Shown here piece by piece: positions 8,062 to 15,685 of a stretch of 64,000 nt of DNA (positions are counted from its first letter, which is position 1; the number at the start of each line of letters is the position of its first letter). Source of the stretch: Microvirga brassicacearum (lineage in GTDB: Bacteria; Pseudomonadota; Alphaproteobacteria; Rhizobiales; Beijerinckiaceae); contig NZ_VCMV01000003.1 of the NCBI RefSeq assembly GCF_008757455.1, forward strand, positions 1-64,000, in the 5' to 3' direction. Made by a program: the position numbers and the translations under genes. Under the pieces are notes generated by a model, which was given only the letters and a program-made list of their open reading frames with translations, was not told the origin of the DNA and searched no databases.

Positions 8062-8468
8062 CCAATACTGCGACCGAAGCGCTCTCCGTCGTTGTCGAGC
8101 GCCAGATATCTTTTCCGCCGGAAAAGATCTGGCGCGCGCTCACGCAACCACACCTGATCGAGGAGTGGCTCATGAAGAACGATTTCATGCCCGTCGTTGA
8201 CCACCGTTTCAATCTTCGCGCAGATTGGGGCGCCGTCGATTGTCAGGTCCTCGCAATCGAGCCGAACAAAACGCTGTCTTACACGTGGGCGGCCTATGGT
8301 CTCGAGAGTGTCGTCACCTGGACTCTCACCGCGACGAGCACCGGGACCCATCTGCGCATGGAGCAGTCGGGCTTCCGGCCGGATCAGCAGCAGGCCTACA
8401 ATGGCGCCAAGGGCGGATGGCAGCAGTTCTTTGCAAACCTGGAGCAGGTCCTGGCGCGGATAGATTGA
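8058..8468 (+). CDS. SRPBCC/AHSA1 domain protein
   Basis: A 136-residue protein with the START-like fold typical of activator-of-Hsp90-homologue 1 proteins. The marks are VVERQISFPPEKIWRALTQPHLIEEWLMKNDF at the N-terminus, a KTLSYTWAAYGLESVVTWTLT central sheet, and AYNGAKGGWQQFFANLEQVL as the C-terminal helix. The fold forms a deep cavity for a small hydrophobic ligand; what it binds is not known. It is coupled to the ArsR gene by a 4-base overlap, the usual arrangement in alphaproteobacteria, suggesting that the protein may sense or modify the ligand that releases the repressor. Confidence 0.85.
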   Translation: MTNTATEALSVVVERQISFPPEKIWRALTQPHLIEEWLMKNDFMPVVDHRFNLRADWGAVDCQVLAIEPNKTLSYTWAAYGLESVVTWTLTATSTGTHLRMEQSGFRPDQQQAYNGAKGGWQQFFANLEQVLARID

Positions 8469-8572
8469 GCTCCGCCGGTCCAACAAAGCAACACGCTGTC
8501 TACGACGTTGCATGGTGTGGGTATCTGCGGATCGCCGCAACATGAAGCGTGCCGAGGAAGGAGCGGAGAAGC

Positions 8573-9076
8573 ATGCCGGTTCAAAAGCCAACCACCAACA
8601 GCAAGGCATCCGCGAAGGGCAAGCCAGGCGCGTGTGAGGCCAAGCCGATCAAAATGCGAAAAGACCAGAAGGTTCCCGTCCTCCTTTCGGGCGGCAACCC
8701 GCAAATCGCGAAGGCGGACGGCGACGTGCCGGTGCAGGCGTACATCGCCGCGATGCCAGGCTGGAAGCGCGATCTCGGGAAGCGTCTCGACGCGCTCATC
8801 GTGCGGACCGTGCCCAACGTGCGCAAGGCCGTGAAATGGAACTCGCCATTTTACGGCATCGAGGGCCAAGGTTGGTTCCTGTCGTTCCATGTCTTCACCC
8901 ACTACGTCAAAGTGACCTTCTTCCGCGGCACGTCGCTGCGGCCGGTCCCGCCCGGTGGCACGGCGCGCAGCAAGGACGTGCGTTGGATCGACATCCGCGA
9001 AGGTGACGCGCTCGACGAGGCGCAAATGGCGGACTGGATGAGACAGGCGGCTGCGTTGCCCGGCTGGATTCCGTAG
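8573..9076 (+). CDS. DUF1801 (YdhG/iron-chaperone-like) protein
   Basis: A protein of about 167 residues. After a Lys/Ala-rich disordered N-terminus (to about residue 40), it shows the DUF1801 fold: VQAYIAAMPGWKRDLGKRLDALI, the core VRKAVKWNSPFYGIEGQGWFLSFHVFTHYVKVTFFRG, and a C-terminal helix MADWMRQAAALPGW. The family is structurally frataxin-like/YdhG and its function is unproven. ATG 8573 is chosen because GGAAGGAG stands nearby, whereas the alternative GTG 8549 has no ribosome site. It lies between the AHSA1 gene and a relic of a second ArsR gene. Confidence 0.75.
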   Translation: MPVQKPTTNSKASAKGKPGACEAKPIKMRKDQKVPVLLSGGNPQIAKADGDVPVQAYIAAMPGWKRDLGKRLDALIVRTVPNVRKAVKWNSPFYGIEGQGWFLSFHVFTHYVKVTFFRGTSLRPVPPGGTARSKDVRWIDIREGDALDEAQMADWMRQAAALPGWIP

Positions 9077-9084
9077 CAAGGCAA

Positions 9085-9150
9085 CAAATGGCCGGCTTCT
9101 GGCAAAGCCGGTTCGAGGACTTGAAGATCTTCAAAAGGACGGAACAATGA
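9085..9150 (+). pseudogene. Relic of a second ArsR-type gene (3' end only)
   Basis: These 66 bases translate to QMAGFWQSRFEDLKIFKRTEQ and a stop. The reading aligns almost residue for residue with the last 22 residues of the ArsR protein at 7738-8061 (QMAGFWQSRFDDLEDLLKRMDQ). The DNA matches with scattered, mainly third-position changes and one 3-base gap. The TGA overlaps the ATG of the next gene exactly as the intact ArsR overlaps its partner. The rest of this ArsR copy is absent; the DUF1801 gene lies where it should be. I infer a diverged duplicated ArsR-effector module whose regulator was lost. Confidence 0.7.
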
Positions 9151-9587
9151 GCAAACCCGCGACCGGAGCGGCCCCATCGGAACGGATCGACCAACTGATC
9201 GCAGGACTCACGGACTGGCGTCGCGAAACGTTCGCCAGCCTCCGCAAGAGCATCCTTGAGGCCGACCGGGGGATCATCGAGGAGTGGAAGTGGATGGGAA
9301 GCCCGGTGTGGTCTCACAACGGAATAATCGCGGTCGCCAACGCTCACAAAGGGAAGGTGAAGCTTACCTTTATGCACGGGGCGAGCCTCCCGGACCCCGA
9401 CAAGCTCTTCAACGCGGGCCTCGAAGGCAACGCGAGGCGAGCGATCGATTTTTTCGAGGACGATACGATCAACGAGGGTGCTCTAAAAAACCTTATCCGC
9501 GCTGCTGTTGATTACAATCGGGCCAAATTGAAGAAGAAGGCGGCTGGGGGGACGCGAGCAAAAGTCCGCAATGGTGAAAAGACATGA
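9147..9587 (+). CDS. DUF1801 domain protein
   Basis: A 146-residue protein with IDQLIAGLTDWRRETFASLRKSILEADRGI, the core WKWMGSPVWSHNGIIAVANAHKGKVKLTFMHG, and a Lys-rich C-terminus (LKKKAAGGTRAKVRNGEKT). It belongs to the DUF1801 family like the gene just before it but is clearly different in sequence. Its start overlaps the stop of the ArsR relic, which puts it in the position normally held by an ArsR-coupled effector. No catalytic residues can be named. It ends a row of four short genes (ArsR, AHSA1, two DUF1801). Confidence 0.8.
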   Translation: MSKPATGAAPSERIDQLIAGLTDWRRETFASLRKSILEADRGIIEEWKWMGSPVWSHNGIIAVANAHKGKVKLTFMHGASLPDPDKLFNAGLEGNARRAIDFFEDDTINEGALKNLIRAAVDYNRAKLKKKAAGGTRAKVRNGEKT

Positions 9588-9949
9588 AGCTATGGCTTTC
9601 TCTCGCTAAGTTGCCCTCATTGACGATTGCCGCCGCGCGCCGAGGGGCACGCACGTCGAGATGTCGAACCTGATCGGGCGTTGCCGGCGCTTCTTGATGC
9701 GAATGCGCGGCTCTCGTCTGGCGGGAGCGCCTGTGCTATTTTGCAGCTGGTGCACAGCTCGGGCGTGGCCTCCCAACCGTGCCGTGAACTGAACCGACCA
9801 ACGCTGACGCAACGGCGTTGGACCTGCGTTTGAGCCATGGCGCCGCGGGGAAGGATGAGCCACAATGTGGGCTCTGCGTCCATCTGAGGTCGGCCCAGCC
9901 AGGAACTGGCGCGCTGCCTTTCGAGAATCTTTCCGGTAAGAGGGCCTGC
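9588..9949. other. Intergenic region with one small inverted repeat
   Basis: This 362-base stretch shows no convincing coding frame on either strand; the open frames present are compositional. It holds a 7-bp inverted repeat CCAACGC (9798-9804) and GCGTTGG (9815-9821) with a 10-base loop and no T run. It probably contains the promoter of the following two-gene membrane-fusion operon, but no sigma-70 boxes stand out. Confidence 0.4.
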
Positions 9950-10423
9950 ATGACCGTGTCGCTTCACCCCGCTGCGCCCCATCACCTGCCGGCGTTCATT
10001 ACCGCTCCCGGCGAAACCGACGTCCTCATGGCCGTGATGGCCGTGCTTCTGGTGGTTGCCGTGCTGGCGATTGGCAACCTGTTCCTGACGGTGCACACCC
10101 TGCCGGAGCGCATTGCGCACAAATCCCAGAAACTTCAGTTCGAGATCGTGGCCGTGCTAGGCCTGTTGGCACTGTTCACTCATGTTCATCTCTTCTGGGT
10201 CATCGGCCTGTTGCTCGCCTTGATCGACATCCCGGATTTTGGCGGCACGTTGGGGCGAATGGCGGGATCGCTCGAGAAACTCGCGGGCATCCAGCCGGGC
10301 AAGGGTGCTGACGACGTGCCGGACGAGAACGGCCTCGATCGGCTGCACGAAGACGCGCACCCGGAAGGGCCGGACGATCCCGGCGCTCGCACCAGCGAGC
10401 GCAGGGAGCTGATCGATGCTTGA
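9950..10423 (+). CDS. Small inner-membrane protein (YibI/DUF3302-like position and pattern)
   Basis: A protein of about 157 residues starting MTVSLHPAAPHHLPAF. It has two hydrophobic helices: residues about 27-50 (VLMAVMAVLLVVAVLAIGNLFL) and 66-90 (FEIVAVLGLLALFTHVHLFWVIGLL), then a hydrophilic Asp/Glu/Pro-rich tail. Its stop overlaps the start of an HlyD-family protein by eight bases. In E. coli the HlyD protein YibH is preceded by the small membrane protein YibI (DUF3302), and the LFxxVHxLPxxIAxK segment resembles that family, but the tail is longer. I infer it is the partner of the next gene. ATG 9950 is chosen over upstream starts that would add a non-membrane, Cys-containing leader. Confidence 0.6.
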   Translation: MTVSLHPAAPHHLPAFITAPGETDVLMAVMAVLLVVAVLAIGNLFLTVHTLPERIAHKSQKLQFEIVAVLGLLALFTHVHLFWVIGLLLALIDIPDFGGTLGRMAGSLEKLAGIQPGKGADDVPDENGLDRLHEDAHPEGPDDPGARTSERRELIDA

Positions 10424-11648
10424 GCTTCTTCTCTGCTCCCTGCTCACGATCATCCCGGATTATCTTTATCGCCGCTATGCGCAGGGCAAGCGGTTGGGCC
10501 GGGAAATCACATTCTACTCGGTCTGGTACGAGCTGCGGTGGGGCATCACGGCCTGCCTGATGCTGACCGTCGGGCTGATCACGGTGATCTTCTACAATCA
10601 CCCCTCCACGACAAGCGCGACGCTGTTCTACCGGACCGTCCCGATTCTGCCTGAAACCAACGGGCGTGTTGCGGAGGTCTATGTGGGCTTCACCGGAGAC
10701 GTCAAACAAGGAGCGCCGATCTTCCGGCTGGACAGCGCGACGCAAGCGGCGGCGGCGGAAGCCGCCCGTCGGAAGATCGCCGAGGTCGAGGCCGCGATGG
10801 TGGCGGCGCGGACCGATATCGTGGCGGCCGAAGGAAGGATCCAGGAGGCCCGGAGTGCCTATCAGCAGGCCCTGGACGAATTGCAGACGAAACAGGAGCT
10901 GAACCAGCGCAACGCCGCCATTGTGGCGGCCCGCGAGATCGAGCGACTCCAGAATGTTGTCGACGGGCGCCGGGGGGCCGTTGCGGCGGCGACCGCCGCC
11001 AAGGATTCCGCCGAGGTGCAGATCTCCACGCTCCTGCCGGCCCAAAAGGCGAGCGCCGAAGCAGCCCTCGCTCAGGCCGATGTCGAACTGGCGAAGACCG
11101 TCGTTCGCGCTGGCGTGAGCGGGCGCGTGGAGCAGTTCGCATTGCGCGTCGGGGACATCGTCAACCCGTTCATGCGCCCAGCCGGGATCCTGATTCCAGA
11201 GGGCGCCGGCCGAGGACGCCTCCAAGCCGGCTTCGGGCAGATCGAGGCGCAGGTCATGAAAGTCGGAATGTTGGCGGAGGTCACGTGCATTTCGAAGCCC
11301 TGGACCGTGATCCCCATGGTGGTGACGGGGGTGCAGGATTTCATCGCCGCTGGCCAGTTCCGCAGCGGCGAGCAACTGATCGACGCGCAGCAGGTGATGC
11401 GGCCGGGAACCATCCTGGTGTTTCTGGAACCTCTCTATCAAGGCGGGCTCAAGGGCGTGACGCCCGGCAGTTCCTGCATTGCCAATGCCTATTCGAGTAA
11501 CCACGACCTCATCGCCTCGGGCGAGATCGGCAATGTCCGTTCTCTGGCGCTGCACGGCGTGGATGCGGTCGGGATTGTGCATGCGATGATCCTTCGGATG
11601 CAGGCGATGGTGCTGCCGATCCAGGCCCTCGTGTTCGGCGGCCACTGA
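10416..11648 (+). CDS. HlyD/EmrA-family membrane fusion protein (YibH-like)
   Basis: A 410-residue protein with one N-terminal membrane helix (about residues 44-64). A lipoyl/barrel-sandwich half follows (ETNGRVAEVYVGFTGDVKQGAPIFRLDS), then a long Ala/Glu/Gln-rich coiled-coil hairpin (about 110-225). The second sandwich half is VRAGVSGRVEQFALRVGDIVNP, and a beta-barrel domain completes the protein. Such adaptors bridge an inner-membrane pump with an outer-membrane channel. No pump gene lies beside it; only the small membrane protein overlaps, as in YibI-YibH. It ends 36 bases before the tail of the autotransporter gene (convergent). Confidence 0.8.
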   Translation: MLELLLCSLLTIIPDYLYRRYAQGKRLGREITFYSVWYELRWGITACLMLTVGLITVIFYNHPSTTSATLFYRTVPILPETNGRVAEVYVGFTGDVKQGAPIFRLDSATQAAAAEAARRKIAEVEAAMVAARTDIVAAEGRIQEARSAYQQALDELQTKQELNQRNAAIVAAREIERLQNVVDGRRGAVAAATAAKDSAEVQISTLLPAQKASAEAALAQADVELAKTVVRAGVSGRVEQFALRVGDIVNPFMRPAGILIPEGAGRGRLQAGFGQIEAQVMKVGMLAEVTCISKPWTVIPMVVTGVQDFIAAGQFRSGEQLIDAQQVMRPGTILVFLEPLYQGGLKGVTPGSSCIANAYSSNHDLIASGEIGNVRSLALHGVDAVGIVHAMILRMQAMVLPIQALVFGGH

Positions 11649-11684
11649 TGTGGATCCCGGTGGCTCGCCTCTCTGGGAGAGAAT

Positions 11685-14600
11685 TCAAAACCGCCAGGTG
11701 AGATCACCCTTGAGCGCGTGCTCCTGCGCATGGCTGCCGATCTGTCCCTGATAAGACGCACCGACGGTTATCGCCTTGCTGGCCTGCCACTCGAGGCCGG
11801 CTTCGGCAATGAGGGCGTCCTGGTCGATGGGTGCACCAGAGACCAGGAAAGCGGACGCGCTCCCGGCGAAGGCGGCGCGGGAGATCGGATCGATGTCGCC
11901 GAAGGCATGGCGCCAGCCGACGAGGCCCCGCAGGCGAAGCGCGTCGCCGACCTCAACCTGCGCCCGCATGCCGAGGGTGGCCGTCGTGAGGTTCTGGGCC
12001 TGGGCGAAGCCGGTCAAAGCCGCGGCGCCGCCATTCTCGGCAAAACCGCCGCGGTGGACGCGCAGAACCGCCCCGCCGAGGAAGGGCTCGATCTCGATCC
12101 CGCCCCAATCGATCCGGTAGCCGAGTTCGCCGAAGGCCTGCAAGGTCGAGCCATCGTAATCTGCCGTGAGCCGGTCGGCGAAGCCGGGGAGGGCCACGCT
12201 GCGGGTGGTGTCGAGATCGTTGAACGCATAGGCGCCGCCGAGGCGCAGGCGGATGTTGCCCCATGTGGTCGAACCGTAGACTGCACCGAACGTGGATTCG
12301 ACTGCGCTCGAGGAAAGTCGTGCATCAACGTCGAAAGTGGTGCGGCTGAAGCCGCCGGCGATGCCCAACATGGTGCCGGGTGCAAGGTGGGTTTCCGCAC
12401 CGATGACGAAGCCGCCGGTGGAGGTGTCGAGGGCGGCGGCGTTGCCGTTGGAGCGGGTCCGGCCGAAGGAACCGAAGCCCTCGCCCCACAGGGCGAAGCG
12501 CTCGGACGACGGGAGCATGATCGCGACCGGCAGCGTAGTCTCGGGACGATCCGCCGCATAGGCGGCGTGGATTGTTTGGCCGGTCAGCTCCTTGCGCATC
12601 CGGCCGAGCAGGGTGCTCTGCACCAGGGCCGCATCACCATACGACGTGGCGATAACGGAGGCGTGCGCCTCGCCGGAGAGAGCGTCGAAGGCTTGGCGGG
12701 CGCCGCCCGTGCTGGCGCCGATCAGGGTGTCGAACAGGCGGTTGCCCTCCCCCAAAGCCTCGAGCGCGTCGGCGGTGGCGTATTGGTTGGCGGTTGTCGC
12801 CGCCGTGTGGAAGGCGAGCGGTGCGGGCGGCGTGGGCGGCTCAGGCGGCCCGCTCTTTCGCACAAGGGTCAGGGTGACCACGTCCTTGGTGTAGCCGAGG
12901 GTCGGAATGACGAAGGCGAAATCGCCGCCGGTGCCGGAAAACGTGCCGGTGACGCTCTGCGCCGTGAGAATGGTGTAGGGGTTGAGGGAATAGGCGCCCC
13001 GGTCGGGCAGGATAGCAACGGTGCTGCCCGACAAGGTCGCGTTGCCGACGGCGGCGATGCGGTCGGAATTCCCGGCCCCGTCGATCTCGAGCTTGTAGGT
13101 GGCGTTCGCGCCGAAGGCGACATTGCCGGCGACATTGAGGGTGCCGATGGAATTGCCCGGCGCAACGATGGCGCCCGCCGCGGCGTCGATTCCGCCGACG
13201 GTGCCGGTGCCGGACAAGGTCGCGCCGTTGTGGATCGTCACCGCCGATCGGGCCAGAGAGCCGTTCACCGCAAGCTCGCCTGCCTTCACATGCGTCGCCC
13301 CGGACATCGCGCTCGCGCCGGTGAGCTCGGCGCGCCCGCCTCCCTTTTTGGTGAGCGTGCCGGTGCCGGAGATCGCGTTGGCGAAAACCACGTCATCGGA
13401 ATGGTTGAGGATCAGCGCGGCGTCGTTGACGATCGGGCCCAACACCGATCCCGACGCGCCGCCGTCGCCGATCTGCAACGCGCCGGCGCTGATGGTGGTG
13501 CCGCCGGTATAAGTGTTCGCGCCGGTGAGGGTGAAAGTGCCGCTGCCATTCTTGACGAGGCCGCCCGTGCCCGACATCACGCCGGAAAAAGTGGTGCTGG
13601 CGTCGTTGCCGCCCGTCGTCAGCGTCGCGGAGCCGAGAGTGACGCGGCCCGCTCCCGCCAGCGAGCCGACGGTCTGATTGTAGGAATCCAGATCGAGCGT
13701 GGCGAGATCGCCGAGGGTGTAGGCGGAGGCGGCGCTCAGGCTGTTGGCGTTCGTGGTGGCGAGCGTTCCCGAATCGAGGAAGGTCGCGCCGGTGCGCGTA
13801 TCGCTGCCGCCCAAGAAAAATTTGTTCGTGCCGGCCTTGATGCGAAGATCGCCCGGGCCGGAGATGTTCCACCTCGCTCCAAACTGGCTGATGTCGATTT
13901 CGACCGTCCCGCCGCGGCTGGAGACCGGAATGGCGTAGCTCGAGGCGAGACCCGTCCACATGCTGGAGTTTTTGAAGCGAAGCGTGCCGCCGTCGAAAGA
14001 CAGGTCGGCCATGATGTATAGCGGATCGAACTCGAGGACGCCGTCCTTCAATGCAAGACCCGCAAGCGTGTGGGTCATACGGTTCGTCTCTAGGACGACC
14101 GTGCCGGGGCCGTCCTTCACCACGGTCCCCCGGCCGAGAATATCGCCGCCATAGACGACATCGTCGGAGCGGTTGAAGATGAGGGAGGCGCCGCCGGCGA
14201 GCGAGATGTCGCCTGGGACCCATCCGGTGGTCCCGCCCGCGCCGATCCGCAGCGTTCCTGCGCTCACCGTCGTCGTTCCGGTATGGGTGCTGTCGCCGGT
14301 CAGGGTCAGCATGCCGGCTCCGCTTTTGGCCACGACGCCAGCGCCGGAGATCCTGCCGCTATAAGTGAAATCGTCGGAGCGGTCGAACGCGAGCGATGCG
14401 CTGTTCGCGATGTTTCCGGCCAAGGATCCCGATGTGCCGCCATTGCCGATCTGGAGCGCACCGGCGGCGACGGTGACCAGTCCGGTCTGCGGGCTGTCGC
14501 CGGTCAGGGTGAGCGTTCCCGCGCCTGTCTTGGTAATAGTGCCGGCGCCAGAGATCACGCCGCCATAGGTCGGATCGTCCGCTCGATCGAAGACGAGGTC

Positions 14601-15461
14601 GCTGTTGTTCGCGATGTTTCCGATCACCGATCCGATCGTGCCGCCATCGCCGATCCGCAACGTGCCGGCCTGAATCGCTGTCGTCCCGGTATAGGTGTTG
14701 GCTCCGGTCAGGGTGAGCGTTCCGGCCCCTTCTTTGTGAAACCCAGCGTTCCCGCCCATGGCGGAGGCGATTGTCACGGCGCTGTCGGACTGGAAGACGT
14801 TGCTCTTGCCCAGATAGGTAACGAGCCTGAGGGGGCGGGGGGGCCCGAGCGTCATCGGCCCGCTGAAAATCAGGGTTCCTCCCCACATTTCGACGGGAGC
14901 ATCGAATTGGCCCAGATTGGCGTCGCTCGAAATCGTGACGGGGGAAAAGATGAACGTGGTCCCGGAATAGGTGTTAACGGCGTTCAAGGTGATATTACCC
15001 GAATTCCGCAAGCCGCCGGACCCCGAGATCGGCTGATTGAAGATGATTGTGCCCTGCATGGAGAGGGGCTGGTTCAACTGGACGGCCTGATTGACGATGA
15101 CAGGTCCGGCCCAGGCGTTGAAAACGGGGTTTACACCGTCGAAGACCAGGCTGCCGTTGCCCGTTTGGCCGAACGTCGTGGTCGAGGGGTCGCCGATCAT
15201 CTCAATTAAGCGCAGGACGAGCGCGCCCCGGTCGTTGATCGTGGTGAAATTCCCGCTCGGGGAAACGAACATAATTTCGGTGTCGATGCCGGATTGAGGC
15301 ACCGCTCCGCTGTTCCACCCGGCCGGATTCGACCAGGCGAGGCCGGAGGCGCCGGTATAATAATAATCTATCGCTAAAGCCGGACGTCCGACGAAGACCC
15401 CCGCCGCCATCGCCGTCGAAGCCAACAGGACAAGGCGCAGTCGTGGTGCCGAACGGTTCAT
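11685..15461 (-). CDS. Type Va autotransporter with PATR passenger repeats
   Basis: A protein of about 1258 residues. It has a signal peptide (MNRSAPRLRLVLLASTAMA...RPALA), then a passenger of beta-helix repeats with the recurrent PATR signature K-x-G-x-G-T-L-T-L-T-G-x-N-T-Y-T-G-x-T and AGTLRIGDGG. After a linker (KSGPPEPPTPPAPLAF), a beta-barrel of about 280 residues (from ERFALWGEGFGSFGR) ends in Trp-Arg-Phe, the C-terminal Phe used by the BAM machinery. The passenger reaches the cell surface through the barrel; its role (adhesion, enzyme) is not evident. ATG 15461 is preferred because the signal peptide begins there, with a GGGGG stretch five bases upstream. An upstream frame extension to 15572 adds a non-signal leader. 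Confidence 0.9.
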   Translation of the reverse strand: MNRSAPRLRLVLLASTAMAAGVFVGRPALAIDYYYTGASGLAWSNPAGWNSGAVPQSGIDTEIMFVSPSGNFTTINDRGALVLRLIEMIGDPSTTTFGQTGNGSLVFDGVNPVFNAWAGPVIVNQAVQLNQPLSMQGTIIFNQPISGSGGLRNSGNITLNAVNTYSGTTFIFSPVTISSDANLGQFDAPVEMWGGTLIFSGPMTLGPPRPLRLVTYLGKSNVFQSDSAVTIASAMGGNAGFHKEGAGTLTLTGANTYTGTTAIQAGTLRIGDGGTIGSVIGNIANNSDLVFDRADDPTYGGVISGAGTITKTGAGTLTLTGDSPQTGLVTVAAGALQIGNGGTSGSLAGNIANSASLAFDRSDDFTYSGRISGAGVVAKSGAGMLTLTGDSTHTGTTTVSAGTLRIGAGGTTGWVPGDISLAGGASLIFNRSDDVVYGGDILGRGTVVKDGPGTVVLETNRMTHTLAGLALKDGVLEFDPLYIMADLSFDGGTLRFKNSSMWTGLASSYAIPVSSRGGTVEIDISQFGARWNISGPGDLRIKAGTNKFFLGGSDTRTGATFLDSGTLATTNANSLSAASAYTLGDLATLDLDSYNQTVGSLAGAGRVTLGSATLTTGGNDASTTFSGVMSGTGGLVKNGSGTFTLTGANTYTGGTTISAGALQIGDGGASGSVLGPIVNDAALILNHSDDVVFANAISGTGTLTKKGGGRAELTGASAMSGATHVKAGELAVNGSLARSAVTIHNGATLSGTGTVGGIDAAAGAIVAPGNSIGTLNVAGNVAFGANATYKLEIDGAGNSDRIAAVGNATLSGSTVAILPDRGAYSLNPYTILTAQSVTGTFSGTGGDFAFVIPTLGYTKDVVTLTLVRKSGPPEPPTPPAPLAFHTAATTANQYATADALEALGEGNRLFDTLIGASTGGARQAFDALSGEAHASVIATSYGDAALVQSTLLGRMRKELTGQTIHAAYAADRPETTLPVAIMLPSSERFALWGEGFGSFGRTRSNGNAAALDTSTGGFVIGAETHLAPGTMLGIAGGFSRTTFDVDARLSSSAVESTFGAVYGSTTWGNIRLRLGGAYAFNDLDTTRSVALPGFADRLTADYDGSTLQAFGELGYRIDWGGIEIEPFLGGAVLRVHRGGFAENGGAAALTGFAQAQNLTTATLGMRAQVEVGDALRLRGLVGWRHAFGDIDPISRAAFAGSASAFLVSGAPIDQDALIAEAGLEWQASKAITVGASYQGQIGSHAQEHALKGDLTWRF
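13340..14740 (-). repeat. PATR direct repeats inside the autotransporter passenger
   Basis: About four copies of a roughly 60-residue (180-190-base) unit are seen: LTLTG, TYTGTT or a variant, AGTLRIG(D/A)GG, IGNIAN, (V/A)FDRxDD, YxGxISGxGxxxKxG. Three lie in tandem at about 14.2-14.74 kb, with a diverged unit next to them and another at about 13.34-13.55 kb. Repeats of this type are rungs of a surface beta-helix; high DNA similarity lets copy number change by recombination. Confidence 0.7.
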
Positions 15462-15685
15462 GGTTCCCCCAAGGAATCGTCGGCTTTCAAGCACCGAATC
15501 CATCGCAAGGAGTGGCCTTACGCTAGGGCAGATTGAGGGAAAATACGGCAAATGCCGTAGTTTCTGCAGCATTGTGCGTGCCGCGGGCCTGCTAGGCCGT
15601 CGTTGTGATCCGCGGCCGTTGGATGGGGCAGAGGGTGCAGTTCACAAGTTCGGCGAACAGGCGACAGCTCGCCGCCCGCGAGGTG

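Noticed and set aside
11718-14021. 767-codon open frame on the plus strand, Gly/Ala/Glu/Arg-rich
   Set aside because: It lies exactly opposite the PATR passenger and barrel of the autotransporter. Its composition is what GC-rich repeats give on the complementary strand, and it has no domain.
13340-14740. Possible CRISPR-like or simple DNA repeats
   Set aside because: The periodicity is protein-level, about 60 codons per unit, in frame with the autotransporter, with no constant repeat and variable spacer pattern.
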